Positions 7,642 through 16,812 of a stretch of 64,000 nucleotides of DNA are shown here, in pieces (the first letter of the stretch is position 1; every line of letters starts with the position of its first letter). Under the pieces are notes generated by a model. The model searched no databases. It was not told where the DNA came from and saw only the letters and a list, made by a program, of their open reading frames with translations. The translations under genes were made by a program, and so were the position numbers. Source of the DNA: Vibrio sp. RE86 (GTDB taxonomy: Bacteria; Pseudomonadota; Gammaproteobacteria; Enterobacterales; Vibrionaceae); NCBI RefSeq assembly GCF_013114545.1, contig NZ_VTXI01000016.1:94352-158351 (forward strand), read 5' to 3'.

Positions 7642-9678
7642 ATGCTTACACGTCTGCACCTATCGATCCTAGCCGCAATCACTTGTTCGCCTTCAATCGC
7701 GAGTGATGATCTTACCGATCTTATGTCTATGAGTTTAGAAGAACTTTCTATGCTTGACGTTACTATGGAGACGGCTTCAAAGTTTTCACAGCAGCTGACG
7801 GATATTCCAGCTGCTGTCTACGTATTGGATGGAGAACGAATTAAGAGGAGTGGAGCCAGTACTATTTCTGAAGCATTAGCTTTGGTGCCGGGGTTAAGGG
7901 TGAGTAGCTTCTCTGCTGCTGAGCCAAATGTATCGAGCAGGGGATTCCACGGAGGACTATTTAACAAAATGTTAGTCCTCCAAGATGGACGTAGCCTGTA
8001 TAGCCCCGTTTATGGTGGAGTATATTGGGCAGATATTGATTACATTCTTGATGATATAGAACGTATCGAAATCTTGAGAGGGCCGGCCGGAACCATATGG
8101 GGAGGTAATGCAGAAAACGGGGTGATCAATATTGTCACCAAATCTGCTGCCGATACTCAAGGTGGTTTGGCTTCTGCAAGCTATAAACAATATGGTAGCT
8201 ATGACGCTTCAGTACGTCAGGGATTTCAAGTCAATGATTCCGTCTACGGACGAGCGTTTTATAAGTTCAAGTCAGTAAAGCGGGATCCTACCAGCGTATC
8301 AACTCGTTGGAATATGCATAATGCTGGTTTCGTGTTTGAAGATGTTGATGATTGGACACTGCGAATTGGGGCTGAGCAATCAGGTTTTGAAGAAGATATT
8401 TATAAGGTGAGCTATGAAAATGGCTATTACACCAATATCTCGTCTACAAAAGAAACGATAGACAGCTACTCCTATTACGCACAATTTGATAAGTCGTTAG
8501 AGCTCAGTGAACATACCGATAGTACGTATCGACTATGGTTTCAGCAGAACCACGACAGCGCCTATGATGCGCCAGGGGACTACTTCACTCTTGATGCAGA
8601 AGCAAACTTTATTACTGAACTGTCAGCGAGCCACAAATTAACTTATGGGGTCGGGTATCGACTCATCCACCTCGATTTTTTCCATCAATTCAATGACTAT
8701 GACTTTGATGATGTCCACTATTATATCCGTTTGTACAATATTGAATCGGCTACGGATAGCATCGTAAACGGCTTTATTCAACATGAGGGTGCTTGGACTG
8801 ATAATAAGTTTACGTCCATTGTTGGTGTTAAAGTGGAATATTTCGAGCAAAACGATCAAATTGAACTATCTCCACAAATAAGATCAGTTTATACACTCGA
8901 CGCAATGAATAGCGTTTGGGCGGGAGTCGGAAGAAGCGCCATCGCTCCCTCTTATATGGATACCAACTCAGCTTATATCGCAAATGGTGTGTATTGCCCG
9001 CAGGGCAGCGATTGTTCATCAAATCCAAATGGTCATGAATATTTTTATGCACTGTATTTACCCAACAATGCGAATAGTGTCGAAAGTGTGGTGACTTACG
9101 AGATCGGCCACAGATTTATGGCCAATGAATTTGAGCTAGATAGTACCCTGTTTTACAGTCAGTACGATAATATCGTTGGGCACGAGTACGTGGGTCGTTG
9201 GCCAAGTCATGATCAGGTGGATATCTACTCATCAAATTATGACTATACTGTCGATTCATTTGGTCTTGAAGTTGCTTCACACTGGATGATTAATGAAGTT
9301 GTTTCGTTATACGGGACATACAGTTACTTAACGATGGACCAAGACTGGAACGGTCACTCTTCTAGTACTGGTAGCGACGAAGATTACTACTCTATTGATA
9401 GCCAGCATTTAGCGTCACTGCAGACTTTATGGAGTATCAATGAACAACTTCAATTGGATATGGTCCTTAAAGCGCAATCAATCGATTACACGACGGATAT
9501 TTCAATAGATAACTTCATCGCATTGGATGTCAGGCTTGGTTGGCAACACTCGGAACAAACACCACTAGTGGAGCTTATAGTTAAGAATTTGGGTGAAAAA
9601 GAAGGCTATTACGAAGACGTTGCGAGCTACTACAAACAAGAACAAAGCGTTGCGGTAAGGATGAGCTATGCCTACTAA
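7642..9678 (+). CDS. TonB-dependent outer-membrane receptor linked to a YfiR-DGC pair
   Basis: The protein (678 residues) has a signal peptide (about 1-20), a leader SMSLEELSMLDVTMETASKF typical of one receptor subgroup, a plug domain (about 48-160, with EILRGPAGTIWGGNAENGV and INIVTKSA), and a beta-barrel ending in aromatic Tyr (RMSYAY). No classical TonB box such as DEVVVSA is visible, so energy coupling is uncertain. It overlaps the YfiR-like gene by 11 bases, and that gene overlaps a diguanylate cyclase gene; the three form one operon. The ligand is unknown. The context suggests a receptor that reports an external solute to c-di-GMP signalling rather than a simple nutrient importer. No Fur box was found upstream. 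Confidence 0.82.
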   Translation: MLTRLHLSILAAITCSPSIASDDLTDLMSMSLEELSMLDVTMETASKFSQQLTDIPAAVYVLDGERIKRSGASTISEALALVPGLRVSSFSAAEPNVSSRGFHGGLFNKMLVLQDGRSLYSPVYGGVYWADIDYILDDIERIEILRGPAGTIWGGNAENGVINIVTKSAADTQGGLASASYKQYGSYDASVRQGFQVNDSVYGRAFYKFKSVKRDPTSVSTRWNMHNAGFVFEDVDDWTLRIGAEQSGFEEDIYKVSYENGYYTNISSTKETIDSYSYYAQFDKSLELSEHTDSTYRLWFQQNHDSAYDAPGDYFTLDAEANFITELSASHKLTYGVGYRLIHLDFFHQFNDYDFDDVHYYIRLYNIESATDSIVNGFIQHEGAWTDNKFTSIVGVKVEYFEQNDQIELSPQIRSVYTLDAMNSVWAGVGRSAIAPSYMDTNSAYIANGVYCPQGSDCSSNPNGHEYFYALYLPNNANSVESVVTYEIGHRFMANEFELDSTLFYSQYDNIVGHEYVGRWPSHDQVDIYSSNYDYTVDSFGLEVASHWMINEVVSLYGTYSYLTMDQDWNGHSSSTGSDEDYYSIDSQHLASLQTLWSINEQLQLDMVLKAQSIDYTTDISIDNFIALDVRLGWQHSEQTPLVELIVKNLGEKEGYYEDVASYYKQEQSVAVRMSYAY

Positions 9679-10165
9679 GATGCTTGTGAAAATTGTTGCG
9701 CTTTGTACCTGCATTATTGGGGGTATATCGCCTGCCGTAGCCAAATATACGCCAGAGCAAGTCAAGGCTGTTTACCTTTATCGAATCGCAACCTTCATTC
9801 AATGGGAAAATGAAGAAGAGATGCGTGAAATTAATATCTGTGTCGTTGATGATTCTGCCATCGAAGCGGTGCTGCGAAAGATTACTCAAGACAAGCAGGT
9901 TCGTAATAAACCGCTTCGTATCACCAAAACCAATTGCCACGTTCTCTATTTTGCAAAGCAAGCGACGGTTCACGCGCTTAATCAACTCGATCGCAATATA
10001 GTGACGATTGGTGGAACGCAGGGCTTCACCGCAAGTGGTGGCGCAATTGAACTGGTTGAGAAGAGCGGAAAAATCAGACCTAAAGTCGATTTAGGTAATA
10101 TTCAAGGGTATCGACTCTCAGCGAATTTTCTTCGTGTAGCCGATGTAGAAGGAGGTCGTGAATAA
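9668..10165 (+). CDS. YfiR-family (DUF4154) periplasmic regulator
   Basis: This 165-residue protein has a signal peptide (about 1-25, ending SPAVA), then KYTPEQVKAVYLYRIATFIQW, the usual YfiR-family opening. The family C-terminal block GFTASGGAIELVEKSGKIRP-VDL and a final segment YRLSANFLRVA are present. Two cysteines remain in the mature part (about 58 and 90), where YfiR proteins can form a redox-sensitive disulfide. In Pseudomonas, YfiR binds the periplasmic part of the cyclase YfiN and represses it; here the cyclase is the next gene, with TAATG overlap. A clear Shine-Dalgarno AAGGA lies at 9657-9661 within the receptor gene. Confidence 0.85.
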   Translation: MPTKMLVKIVALCTCIIGGISPAVAKYTPEQVKAVYLYRIATFIQWENEEEMREINICVVDDSAIEAVLRKITQDKQVRNKPLRITKTNCHVLYFAKQATVHALNQLDRNIVTIGGTQGFTASGGAIELVEKSGKIRPKVDLGNIQGYRLSANFLRVADVEGGRE

Positions 10166-12132
10166 TGAAACTCCTCACTAACATGTCACTTAAGAGCAAG
10201 TTGATTATTCCGATCATCGTATTTACTGGAATGATCTTCATTGTTTCTCAAAGCTATGCGTTCTTTAACTCCTTTGAAACTCAAAAAGAAAATCTCATCA
10301 ACAGAGTTGGCGTATTAGCAAAAGGCGTTGCTTATAATCTGCAAGCCGCCATTCTATTTAGCGACAGTCTTAGTGCCACTGAGGTACTTGATTCTTTTTC
10401 CGCTGATGATGAAGTTTATCGAGTAAAGCTTTATACATCCGATGGTCAGTTGTTCGCGATGTATGAAAAAGAGGGAGAGGTCGCGCCAGTTCCAACCGAG
10501 CGACAGCGCAAAGAAATTAACCAGAAACGATACTCCATCGGCAGTGATTACATTTTTCTGTTGGTCCCAGTAGAGGTCGAACAAGAAGTGATCGCCAATC
10601 TGCGGGTCACTATTTCAAAAGCGTCATTTCAAAAGCTCTATACCAATGCAATGATGAACAGTCTGGTCTTTTTCTTGCTCCTTGCTCTTGCTGGCTTTGT
10701 CCTTTACATGACGGTCGAAAAGTACATCGTCGGGCCTGTTTACAGCCTTAATGTTGGAATGCGTTCATTCATCGATAGAAAGCAATCCGCGCTTAATGTT
10801 GTACCTGCTGCCAATGATGAGATTGGCGCATTAGTAAAAGCTTTTAACACCATGCTGGACCGGCTAAAACAGCGAGATCAACAGGTGGCCTTTACACTTG
10901 ATAAGCTAGAGGAAGAGAAATCGTTTGCAAACGAGGTGGTTGAGACCGTTAAGCATGCTCTGATTGTTGTTAACTCGTACGGTGAGATCATTCACTTTAA
11001 CCCGGCTACTTGTGACGTATTCCGTTGTACTGCGGCTTACTTAAAGGGAGCAAAGCTTGTCGAGCTAATCAATGAAAGTGATACCTCTGTAATCAATGAC
11101 GCAATAAACAATAATATTGAATTCACCGATAAACAGATCTGGGTAAAGGATGTGTTTAAGCAGCATCAGCTTCTGCAAATAACATCAACCCAGTTAAGCA
11201 AACCTGGTCAGATATTGTTTGCGATACAAGATGTTACCGATGTTGAAGCGGCACTTCGTCGTCAACGACTTGCTGCAGGTGTATTTGAAAATAGCCAAGA
11301 TGGCTTAATCGTTACGGATGATCACGACATCATTACTATGGTTAACCCAGCGGTTTCGCGATTGCTTGGCTTTACGCAGGAAACCTTATTAGGCAAAAAA
11401 CCTGAACAGACCTTTGAATGGCAACAGTTTTGCTCTTTGATGCCAACGATTAAAGAATCCGTTGAAAAATATGGACAGTGGCAAGGAGAAATTTGGGAAA
11501 AACACCTGTTTGGACATAAGGTTCCGATGTTCGTCAAAGTGTCTAGAATCATCAGTTCAGAGGGAAGTAATCAATTCGACTACGTCTATATATTGTCTGA
11601 TCTTTCGAACCTTAAAGAGATGGAACGATTAGAATATCTTGCTCACCATGACTCTCTCACTGGACTTGCAAATCGCGCGAAATTGTATCGCGTGCTTGAT
11701 GAAATAACTAAGCAAGAACAGCCTCTGAGCAAAGGACTCGCTTTACTTTACCTCGATCTTGATGGGTTTAAAGGCGTCAACGATACTTATGGTCATGACG
11801 CGGGTGATGAAGTGCTCAAGCAAGTTGCTGAACGTCTATTATCCAAAGTCAGTAGCAAAGACCTCGTTGCTCGTTTGTCGGGAGATGAATTTGTTGTCTT
11901 GCTCTCGTCAACGGATCCAGAAAGCGCTTCGCACTTAGCGAAGGAGACCATTGCCTTGATTGAGCAGGACATCGTCTACAAGGGGCGTGTATTAAATGTT
12001 GGTGCAAGTATCGGCGTTCAATATAACCAGTCCAATTCGCAAGACTTAGACCAGTTGTTGAAAGCGGCAGATACTGCGATGTATGAAGCGAAAACGAGCG
12101 GAAAAGGGCGTTATGTGGTCAATCAATGCTGA
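10165..12132 (+). CDS. Membrane diguanylate cyclase (CHASE8-like periplasmic domain, HAMP, PAS, GGDEF)
   Basis: The 655-residue protein has a first transmembrane helix (about 12-32), a periplasmic domain of about 120 residues resembling the CHASE8 domain of YfiN, a second helix (about 165-188), a HAMP linker (about 190-245), PAS regions (about 255-360 and 370-480) and a C-terminal GGDEF domain (about 490-655). The catalytic motif reads SGDEF (RLSGDEFVVLL). The first Gly is Ser, a variant known from some active cyclases. The product-inhibition RxxD motif is missing (SSKD at that place). A strong Shine-Dalgarno AAGGAGG precedes the ATG by about ten bases. Control by the YfiR-like protein is inferred from the operon. 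Confidence 0.88.
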   Translation: MKLLTNMSLKSKLIIPIIVFTGMIFIVSQSYAFFNSFETQKENLINRVGVLAKGVAYNLQAAILFSDSLSATEVLDSFSADDEVYRVKLYTSDGQLFAMYEKEGEVAPVPTERQRKEINQKRYSIGSDYIFLLVPVEVEQEVIANLRVTISKASFQKLYTNAMMNSLVFFLLLALAGFVLYMTVEKYIVGPVYSLNVGMRSFIDRKQSALNVVPAANDEIGALVKAFNTMLDRLKQRDQQVAFTLDKLEEEKSFANEVVETVKHALIVVNSYGEIIHFNPATCDVFRCTAAYLKGAKLVELINESDTSVINDAINNNIEFTDKQIWVKDVFKQHQLLQITSTQLSKPGQILFAIQDVTDVEAALRRQRLAAGVFENSQDGLIVTDDHDIITMVNPAVSRLLGFTQETLLGKKPEQTFEWQQFCSLMPTIKESVEKYGQWQGEIWEKHLFGHKVPMFVKVSRIISSEGSNQFDYVYILSDLSNLKEMERLEYLAHHDSLTGLANRAKLYRVLDEITKQEQPLSKGLALLYLDLDGFKGVNDTYGHDAGDEVLKQVAERLLSKVSSKDLVARLSGDEFVVLLSSTDPESASHLAKETIALIEQDIVYKGRVLNVGASIGVQYNQSNSQDLDQLLKAADTAMYEAKTSGKGRYVVNQC

Positions 12133-12217
12133 TAAGGGACGGTTGTCTCAAACTTGTTCTATGCTTTGGTTGTCGAATTTACTACCATAAGAACAACGTT
12201 TTCAGAAGGTTAGTATA

Positions 12218-13234
12218 ATGAATGTACTTGTAACCGGTGGCATGGGCTATATTGGCAGCCACACTTGTATCCAAATGATTGAAGCAGGGATGACACCTGT
12301 AATCCTTGATAACTTGTATAACAGCAAATCGACAGTATTAGAGCGCATTGAGAAAGTATCCGGTGTACGCCCTAAGTTCATCGAAGGTGACATCAGAAAT
12401 AAGTCACTACTTGTTGATGCATTAAGCTCAAATGATATTGAAGCGGTGATTCATTTTGCGGGTCTAAAAGCTGTCGGTGAGTCAGTTGAAAAGCCTCTTG
12501 AATACTATGACAACAACGTCAATGGCACGCTTGTACTAGTGGATGCAATGCGTGAAGCCGGTGTTAAGTCATTGGTGTTCTCTTCTTCTGCCACTGTTTA
12601 TGGCGATCCAGCCTCTGTGCCAATTACGGAAGATTTTCCGACTAGTGCGACTAACCCATATGGTCGCAGTAAACTAATGGTCGAAGAGTGTTTAACAGAC
12701 TTTCAGAAAGCTAACCCAGACTGGAGCATAACGCTGCTTCGTTACTTCAACCCAGTCGGCTCGCATCCAACGGGTGAGCTGGGCGAAGATCCACAAGGTA
12801 TTCCTAACAACCTAATGCCATTTGTATCGCAAGTTGCCGTTGGTCGTCGTGAGTTTCTTTCTGTGTTTGGTAATGACTACCCAACGCCAGATGGAACAGG
12901 TGTTCGTGACTATATCCATGTTATGGATCTGTCGGACGGCCATATTGCGGCACTACAAAAGGTAGGGTGTAAAGAGGGGCTTCATATTTATAACCTTGGG
13001 ACCGGAAACGGTTCGAGTGTGCTTGACATGGTTAAGGCTTTCGAAGCTGCATCAGGCAAAGAGGTTTCGTATAAGATCGTTGAACGCCGCCCTGGTGATA
13101 TCGCTGAATGTTGGGCAGACCCAGCTAAAGCGAAAGCAGAACTAGAATGGCAAGCTACACGCTCTCTAGATGAGATGACAGCGGATACATGGCGTTGGCA
13201 ATCAAATAACCCTCAGGGTTACCCAGAAGCATAG
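12218..13234 (+). CDS. galE: UDP-glucose 4-epimerase
   Basis: The 338-residue protein is a short-chain dehydrogenase-type epimerase: NAD-binding VTGGMGYIGSHT at 5-16, the catalytic Ser-Ser-Ala-Thr segment (SSSATVYG, about 122-129) and YxxxK (YGRSK, about 147-151). It interconverts UDP-glucose and UDP-galactose in the cytoplasm for galactose use and polysaccharide synthesis. It stands alone; no galT or galK is next to it, which suggests a role in supplying UDP-galactose for surface polysaccharide. It is the full family length and is followed by a good terminator. A clear start with GTTAGTATA leader; a Shine-Dalgarno AAGG lies at about 12206. Confidence 0.95.
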   Translation: MNVLVTGGMGYIGSHTCIQMIEAGMTPVILDNLYNSKSTVLERIEKVSGVRPKFIEGDIRNKSLLVDALSSNDIEAVIHFAGLKAVGESVEKPLEYYDNNVNGTLVLVDAMREAGVKSLVFSSSATVYGDPASVPITEDFPTSATNPYGRSKLMVEECLTDFQKANPDWSITLLRYFNPVGSHPTGELGEDPQGIPNNLMPFVSQVAVGRREFLSVFGNDYPTPDGTGVRDYIHVMDLSDGHIAALQKVGCKEGLHIYNLGTGNGSSVLDMVKAFEAASGKEVSYKIVERRPGDIAECWADPAKAKAELEWQATRSLDEMTADTWRWQSNNPQGYPEA

Positions 13235-13254
13235 TATCGCTTAGATTGATCAAT

Positions 13255-13279
13255 AAAGCCGCCTACATAGGGCGGCTTT
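13255..13279. terminator. Terminator between galE and the M16-like gene
   Basis: A 9-bp perfect stem AAAGCCGCC / GGCGGCTTT (13255-13263 with 13271-13279), 7-base loop, T-rich on the plus side. It lies between convergent genes and may serve both. Confidence 0.85.
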
Positions 13280-13299
13280 GTTATTTATGATGCTTGTTG

Positions 13300-14592
13300 T
13301 TACAAGGTCACGCTATTGGCTGTAGACCATACTTGTTCGAAGTCTTTGCTAATGTCGAATTCGTTAAGGTGTGCAACATGGAAGTTAAGCAAATCCAAAT
13401 CATAAGAAGGTGCGGTGTATACCATTCCGTTGTTGACGGCGCTTACTAATCTGTCTGCTTGATCTTTGGTATAGTTAACACGGTTACCTGAACGAGTTTG
13501 TTGCTCCAATTGCTTTCTTAATTGGCTAACAACCATTTCGTACTCAGCTTGTTTAAAGCCAGAAGCGAGAGCACGTTTAATCTCTGTATCAACAATGTCG
13601 TGCGCAAGCGTTTTTTCAGTTTCGCTAAGTTCTTCAATGCGAACCTGAGAGAGCAGTTTGTGATCAAATAGCATTTGGCTATCTACAAATACTTTACCCG
13701 CTAAATTTTGCTCGTTCATAGCGGCTTGAATGCGTTGTTCCAACATTTTATTTGCTAGTGTCTTTTTCAGAACTTCTTTGCGTTGGAGTTTACTATCTGA
13801 TTCATCTTGAAATTCAGTCAATGCACTGACTGCGACAGAGTCAGGTGACTCAATGTGATAGGCCATCTCTAAAGCTGGTGTAAATTCACTTATGATGCTG
13901 GTCTTGTGTTGCAAGTTACTGAAGTTGCGTGTTATCGCTTTTGTTAACGCTCGGGTATCCACACCTCCAGCAACAATGATTGTCATATTGTCTGGCGCAT
14001 AGTGGGTGTTCTTAAAACTCCCAACGGCTTCAATTGGTGTTGCTTGCATCGAAGTAAGATCAAAAGGTGCGATAGAGTGGTTCATCGACAAGCTTTCTAG
14101 ATGTTGCTGGTTTAACACTTGCTGGATGTCAGTCAATGCAGAATTCACTGAGCTCTGAAAGCTATCTTCATCAATTGAATGGGTTTGTTTCATTCCACTG
14201 AGTAGCGTAACCAACTGAGATTCAATCACACCTGAGTCAGCGGAATCTAGGTCGAGACTGAAAATGGTCTGTTGAAAGCCCGTTGTTGCATGCCATTGGG
14301 TTTCGGAGACTGAGTCTAATGCCGCGATACGAGCCGTTGGCATATCCTGAAGCTCTTGCGCTACGCCAGAACCAATTCGAACTCGAATCGAAGTTTCAGT
14401 TGCTGTCCGCGAGGTTGGCAAAATAATGTAACGAACACCGTTAGACAGTGTTTTTACGGTTGTCGATTTTGGTAACTGAATATCAGTGTGAGTAAACCAA
14501 AGATTGCTATTTGGATTGGCAAATGATTGGCTAGATAACAGGGCAGAGCAAGCAAGTAATGTGGTGGCAATATGACGAACTGAGATAGACAC
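13300..14592 (-). CDS. M16-like (insulinase-family) secreted protein lacking the zinc motif
   Basis: The protein has a signal peptide (VSISVRHIATTLLACSALLS..SFA) and an M16-type first half: KTLSNGVRYIILPTSRTATETSIRVRIGSGVAQE corresponds to the strand region before HxxEH, and DNMTIIVAGGVDTRALTKAI to the end of the domain. Where HxxEH should be, the sequence reads MPTARIAALDSVSE, so the zinc-binding residues are absent. It is probably a non-catalytic partner or a receptor-like homologue. The open frame extends to an ATG at 14610, but CCGGAG lies seven bases before a GTG at 14592, and starting there gives a proper signal peptide. No active M16 partner gene is adjacent. Confidence 0.75.
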   Translation of the reverse strand: MSISVRHIATTLLACSALLSSQSFANPNSNLWFTHTDIQLPKSTTVKTLSNGVRYIILPTSRTATETSIRVRIGSGVAQELQDMPTARIAALDSVSETQWHATTGFQQTIFSLDLDSADSGVIESQLVTLLSGMKQTHSIDEDSFQSSVNSALTDIQQVLNQQHLESLSMNHSIAPFDLTSMQATPIEAVGSFKNTHYAPDNMTIIVAGGVDTRALTKAITRNFSNLQHKTSIISEFTPALEMAYHIESPDSVAVSALTEFQDESDSKLQRKEVLKKTLANKMLEQRIQAAMNEQNLAGKVFVDSQMLFDHKLLSQVRIEELSETEKTLAHDIVDTEIKRALASGFKQAEYEMVVSQLRKQLEQQTRSGNRVNYTKDQADRLVSAVNNGMVYTAPSYDLDLLNFHVAHLNEFDISKDFEQVWSTANSVTL

Positions 14593-14809
14593 GTATTTCT
14601 CCGGAAGCAAATTTGGTTGTGTTCCGTGTTCTTAGTAAAGCCCCAAAAAGCATTACTGTATCTATCCGTGATACTAAACTACTGCACAATAACTCGTGCA
14701 CAAGTCGAACGTTATTTATAAATTTGAGCAGATTCTCTACAATTTCTCAGCGTGAGTCAAATCGAATGATGAATTCAATGAATGAGTCTTAAAGATGAGA
14801 TTGGACTAG

Positions 14810-16579
14810 CTACACCTTTGTATAGTGGCTAGCGCTCGCTAATGATAATGGTTTTGAAAACCAGTAGCCTTGGAGGTAAGAAACACCCATATCGGTGAAT
14901 ACGCGCTGCATTGCGCCATCTTCAATACCTTCAATAACAATATCAATAGCATACGCGTTACAAAGGTTGGTAATGAACGAAAGATATTCGAACGTGACTG
15001 GGTTTTCTAGCGATCGCCAAGCGATCGACTTATCTATCTTAATTTGTGAGAGAGGGAGGTCAAAAAAGCTGTTGAGTGAGCTATAGCCGGCGCCAAAATC
15101 GTCGAGCGATAACTGAAATCCATGCTGTTTGAGTACATTTAATTGCGCAGCAGCGTTTTTATTATCATCGAGAATGATGGTTTCAGTCAGTTCCAATACG
15201 ATCGAGCTAGCGTTAATGCCATACAGTTTAGTCAGACGCGCAAGTTTATCAGGAAATTGCTGGCTCATTAACTGTAAGACTGAGACGTTGACGTTCACTC
15301 TCACACTGTCGCAATGACTACTCTGATAGTCTTTAATGAATCTACAAGCGCTCTCAAAAACAAAATAGCCCAGTTCGCTGATTAACCCTTTTGATTCCGC
15401 AATGGAGATAAACTCATCGGGGTAGATTTCGCCAATGTCGTCACTTTTCCAACGCACTAAACTCTCAAAGCTCGCAACTCTATGAGATTTACTACAAACA
15501 ATAGGCTGGAACTTCACTGACAATTTTTGGCTGTTAATTGCGTTTCCGAGTTCTTTTTCAATGTAGAAGTGTCTATCGACTTTGGATTTTGTCTGACCGG
15601 TATAAACCTGAGTAAATTGACTGCGTTGATTGCTCGCAAACTGACAAGTTTGAGCGGCAATCTTGAGAACTTCGTTAACTTTTAGGTCTGGAGTGATATT
15701 TGGGTAGGTACCAATCGATATGTCAGCGGCATAAATAAAATCGATGGCTTTTACCGAGTCTTGGTAGGCTTGCGCTACGCGGTGAGCGAGGTCTTGAAGT
15801 GTCTCTTCGTTGTATTGACCTCTTAGTAAAATAGCAAAATCGTTAGATTGAATGCGATACAAATCGACAAATCGGTCGGGAAAATCGTTTAACGTACCCG
15901 TGAGGTGAGAAAGTAGGTTTCTCATGATTTGTGAACCATAAAGCGTTTGATACGAATGTCCGTTTGTAGGTTGTATGTACATTAGGTGGTAATCTTGAGC
16001 GATGTCGAGATTATCCATATCTAGCCCAAGCTTTTGCTCATTGGATAAACCCGATGATCCGTCAGTAAAAGAGGATTGTTTTACATAGCTCTCCATTAGC
16101 TTTCGGTCTGAAATATCTTTGTGGCAACCAATCATAAAACGTTTGCCATTGACCGTTTTAGTTATTGCTGTACCTTCAAGCCAGACATATTGACCATTTG
16201 TTGTGCGAATGCGGTATTGGATGGTCTCGCGGGATTCGTCTTCTTGAATATGTACGTCTACACGCTCTCGAAATACTTTGCGATCAAGGGGATGAACTAA
16301 ATCTAACCAACGTTGAAGGCAAGTATGGCCAGAGTCAATGCCAAATCGGGCGTAAAAGGACGGGTTGTAGAAACAGACGTGTTCAGAATCGGCCATGTAA
16401 AAGATACCATCAGTCATGACATCAATCATATGGCTGAAATGGTTATCCATTAAGTCGTCGAGTTCAGCACCGGTAAGGCCCGCTTTAGGTATCATGCCAG
16501 CATCAATCTCATCCACACTCATTTCTGAAACAAGAGTGATCTTTGGTCGAGGTCTAATACTATTAATGTTTTGCGACAT
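14810..16579 (-). CDS. PAS-GGDEF(degenerate)-EAL c-di-GMP phosphodiesterase
   Basis: This 589-residue soluble protein has a PAS domain with PAC tail (about 48-158, ending IGCHKDISDRK), a degenerate GGDEF domain (about 165-325; the motif is replaced by QSNDF) and an EAL domain (about 335-585). The EAL residues needed for catalysis are present: ESLVR (EAL variant), NVNVSV, ELTET, DDFGAGYSS, KIDKS, EGIED and QGYWFSKP. It should hydrolyse c-di-GMP; the GGDEF part may be regulatory. No transmembrane segment is seen. Single-gene unit; the solute-binding protein gene upstream on the same strand is 233 bases away. Confidence 0.88.
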   Translation of the reverse strand: MSQNINSIRPRPKITLVSEMSVDEIDAGMIPKAGLTGAELDDLMDNHFSHMIDVMTDGIFYMADSEHVCFYNPSFYARFGIDSGHTCLQRWLDLVHPLDRKVFRERVDVHIQEDESRETIQYRIRTTNGQYVWLEGTAITKTVNGKRFMIGCHKDISDRKLMESYVKQSSFTDGSSGLSNEQKLGLDMDNLDIAQDYHLMYIQPTNGHSYQTLYGSQIMRNLLSHLTGTLNDFPDRFVDLYRIQSNDFAILLRGQYNEETLQDLAHRVAQAYQDSVKAIDFIYAADISIGTYPNITPDLKVNEVLKIAAQTCQFASNQRSQFTQVYTGQTKSKVDRHFYIEKELGNAINSQKLSVKFQPIVCSKSHRVASFESLVRWKSDDIGEIYPDEFISIAESKGLISELGYFVFESACRFIKDYQSSHCDSVRVNVNVSVLQLMSQQFPDKLARLTKLYGINASSIVLELTETIILDDNKNAAAQLNVLKQHGFQLSLDDFGAGYSSLNSFFDLPLSQIKIDKSIAWRSLENPVTFEYLSFITNLCNAYAIDIVIEGIEDGAMQRVFTDMGVSYLQGYWFSKPLSLASASHYTKV

Positions 16580-16613
16580 GAACGACTTAACTACCTAACG
16601 ATTGCAAGAAAAT

Positions 16614-16640
16614 AGAGGTGCATGCGTATAACCTCTATAA
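16614..16640. repeat. Inverted repeat upstream of the EAL gene
   Basis: ATAGAGGT (16614-16621) and ACCTCTAT (16633-16640) form an 8-bp perfect inverted repeat with an 11-base spacer, 35-61 bases before the phosphodiesterase start codon. It could be a leader hairpin or an operator; no consensus was recognised. Confidence 0.4.
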
Positions 16641-16812
16641 ATTTGATCTCCATAATTAGATTAATACATGAAATATTTATGAATCTCTACCAATCTGGTG
16701 TTATTTGGGTGTGGATGATTAAAAAGTATTAACTGGTGCTCATGTGGTGAACAAAATAGTTGATATTTTACGAATTGATAAGAGGTGTAGTAAGGGAAAG
16801 CAAAACGTGTAA

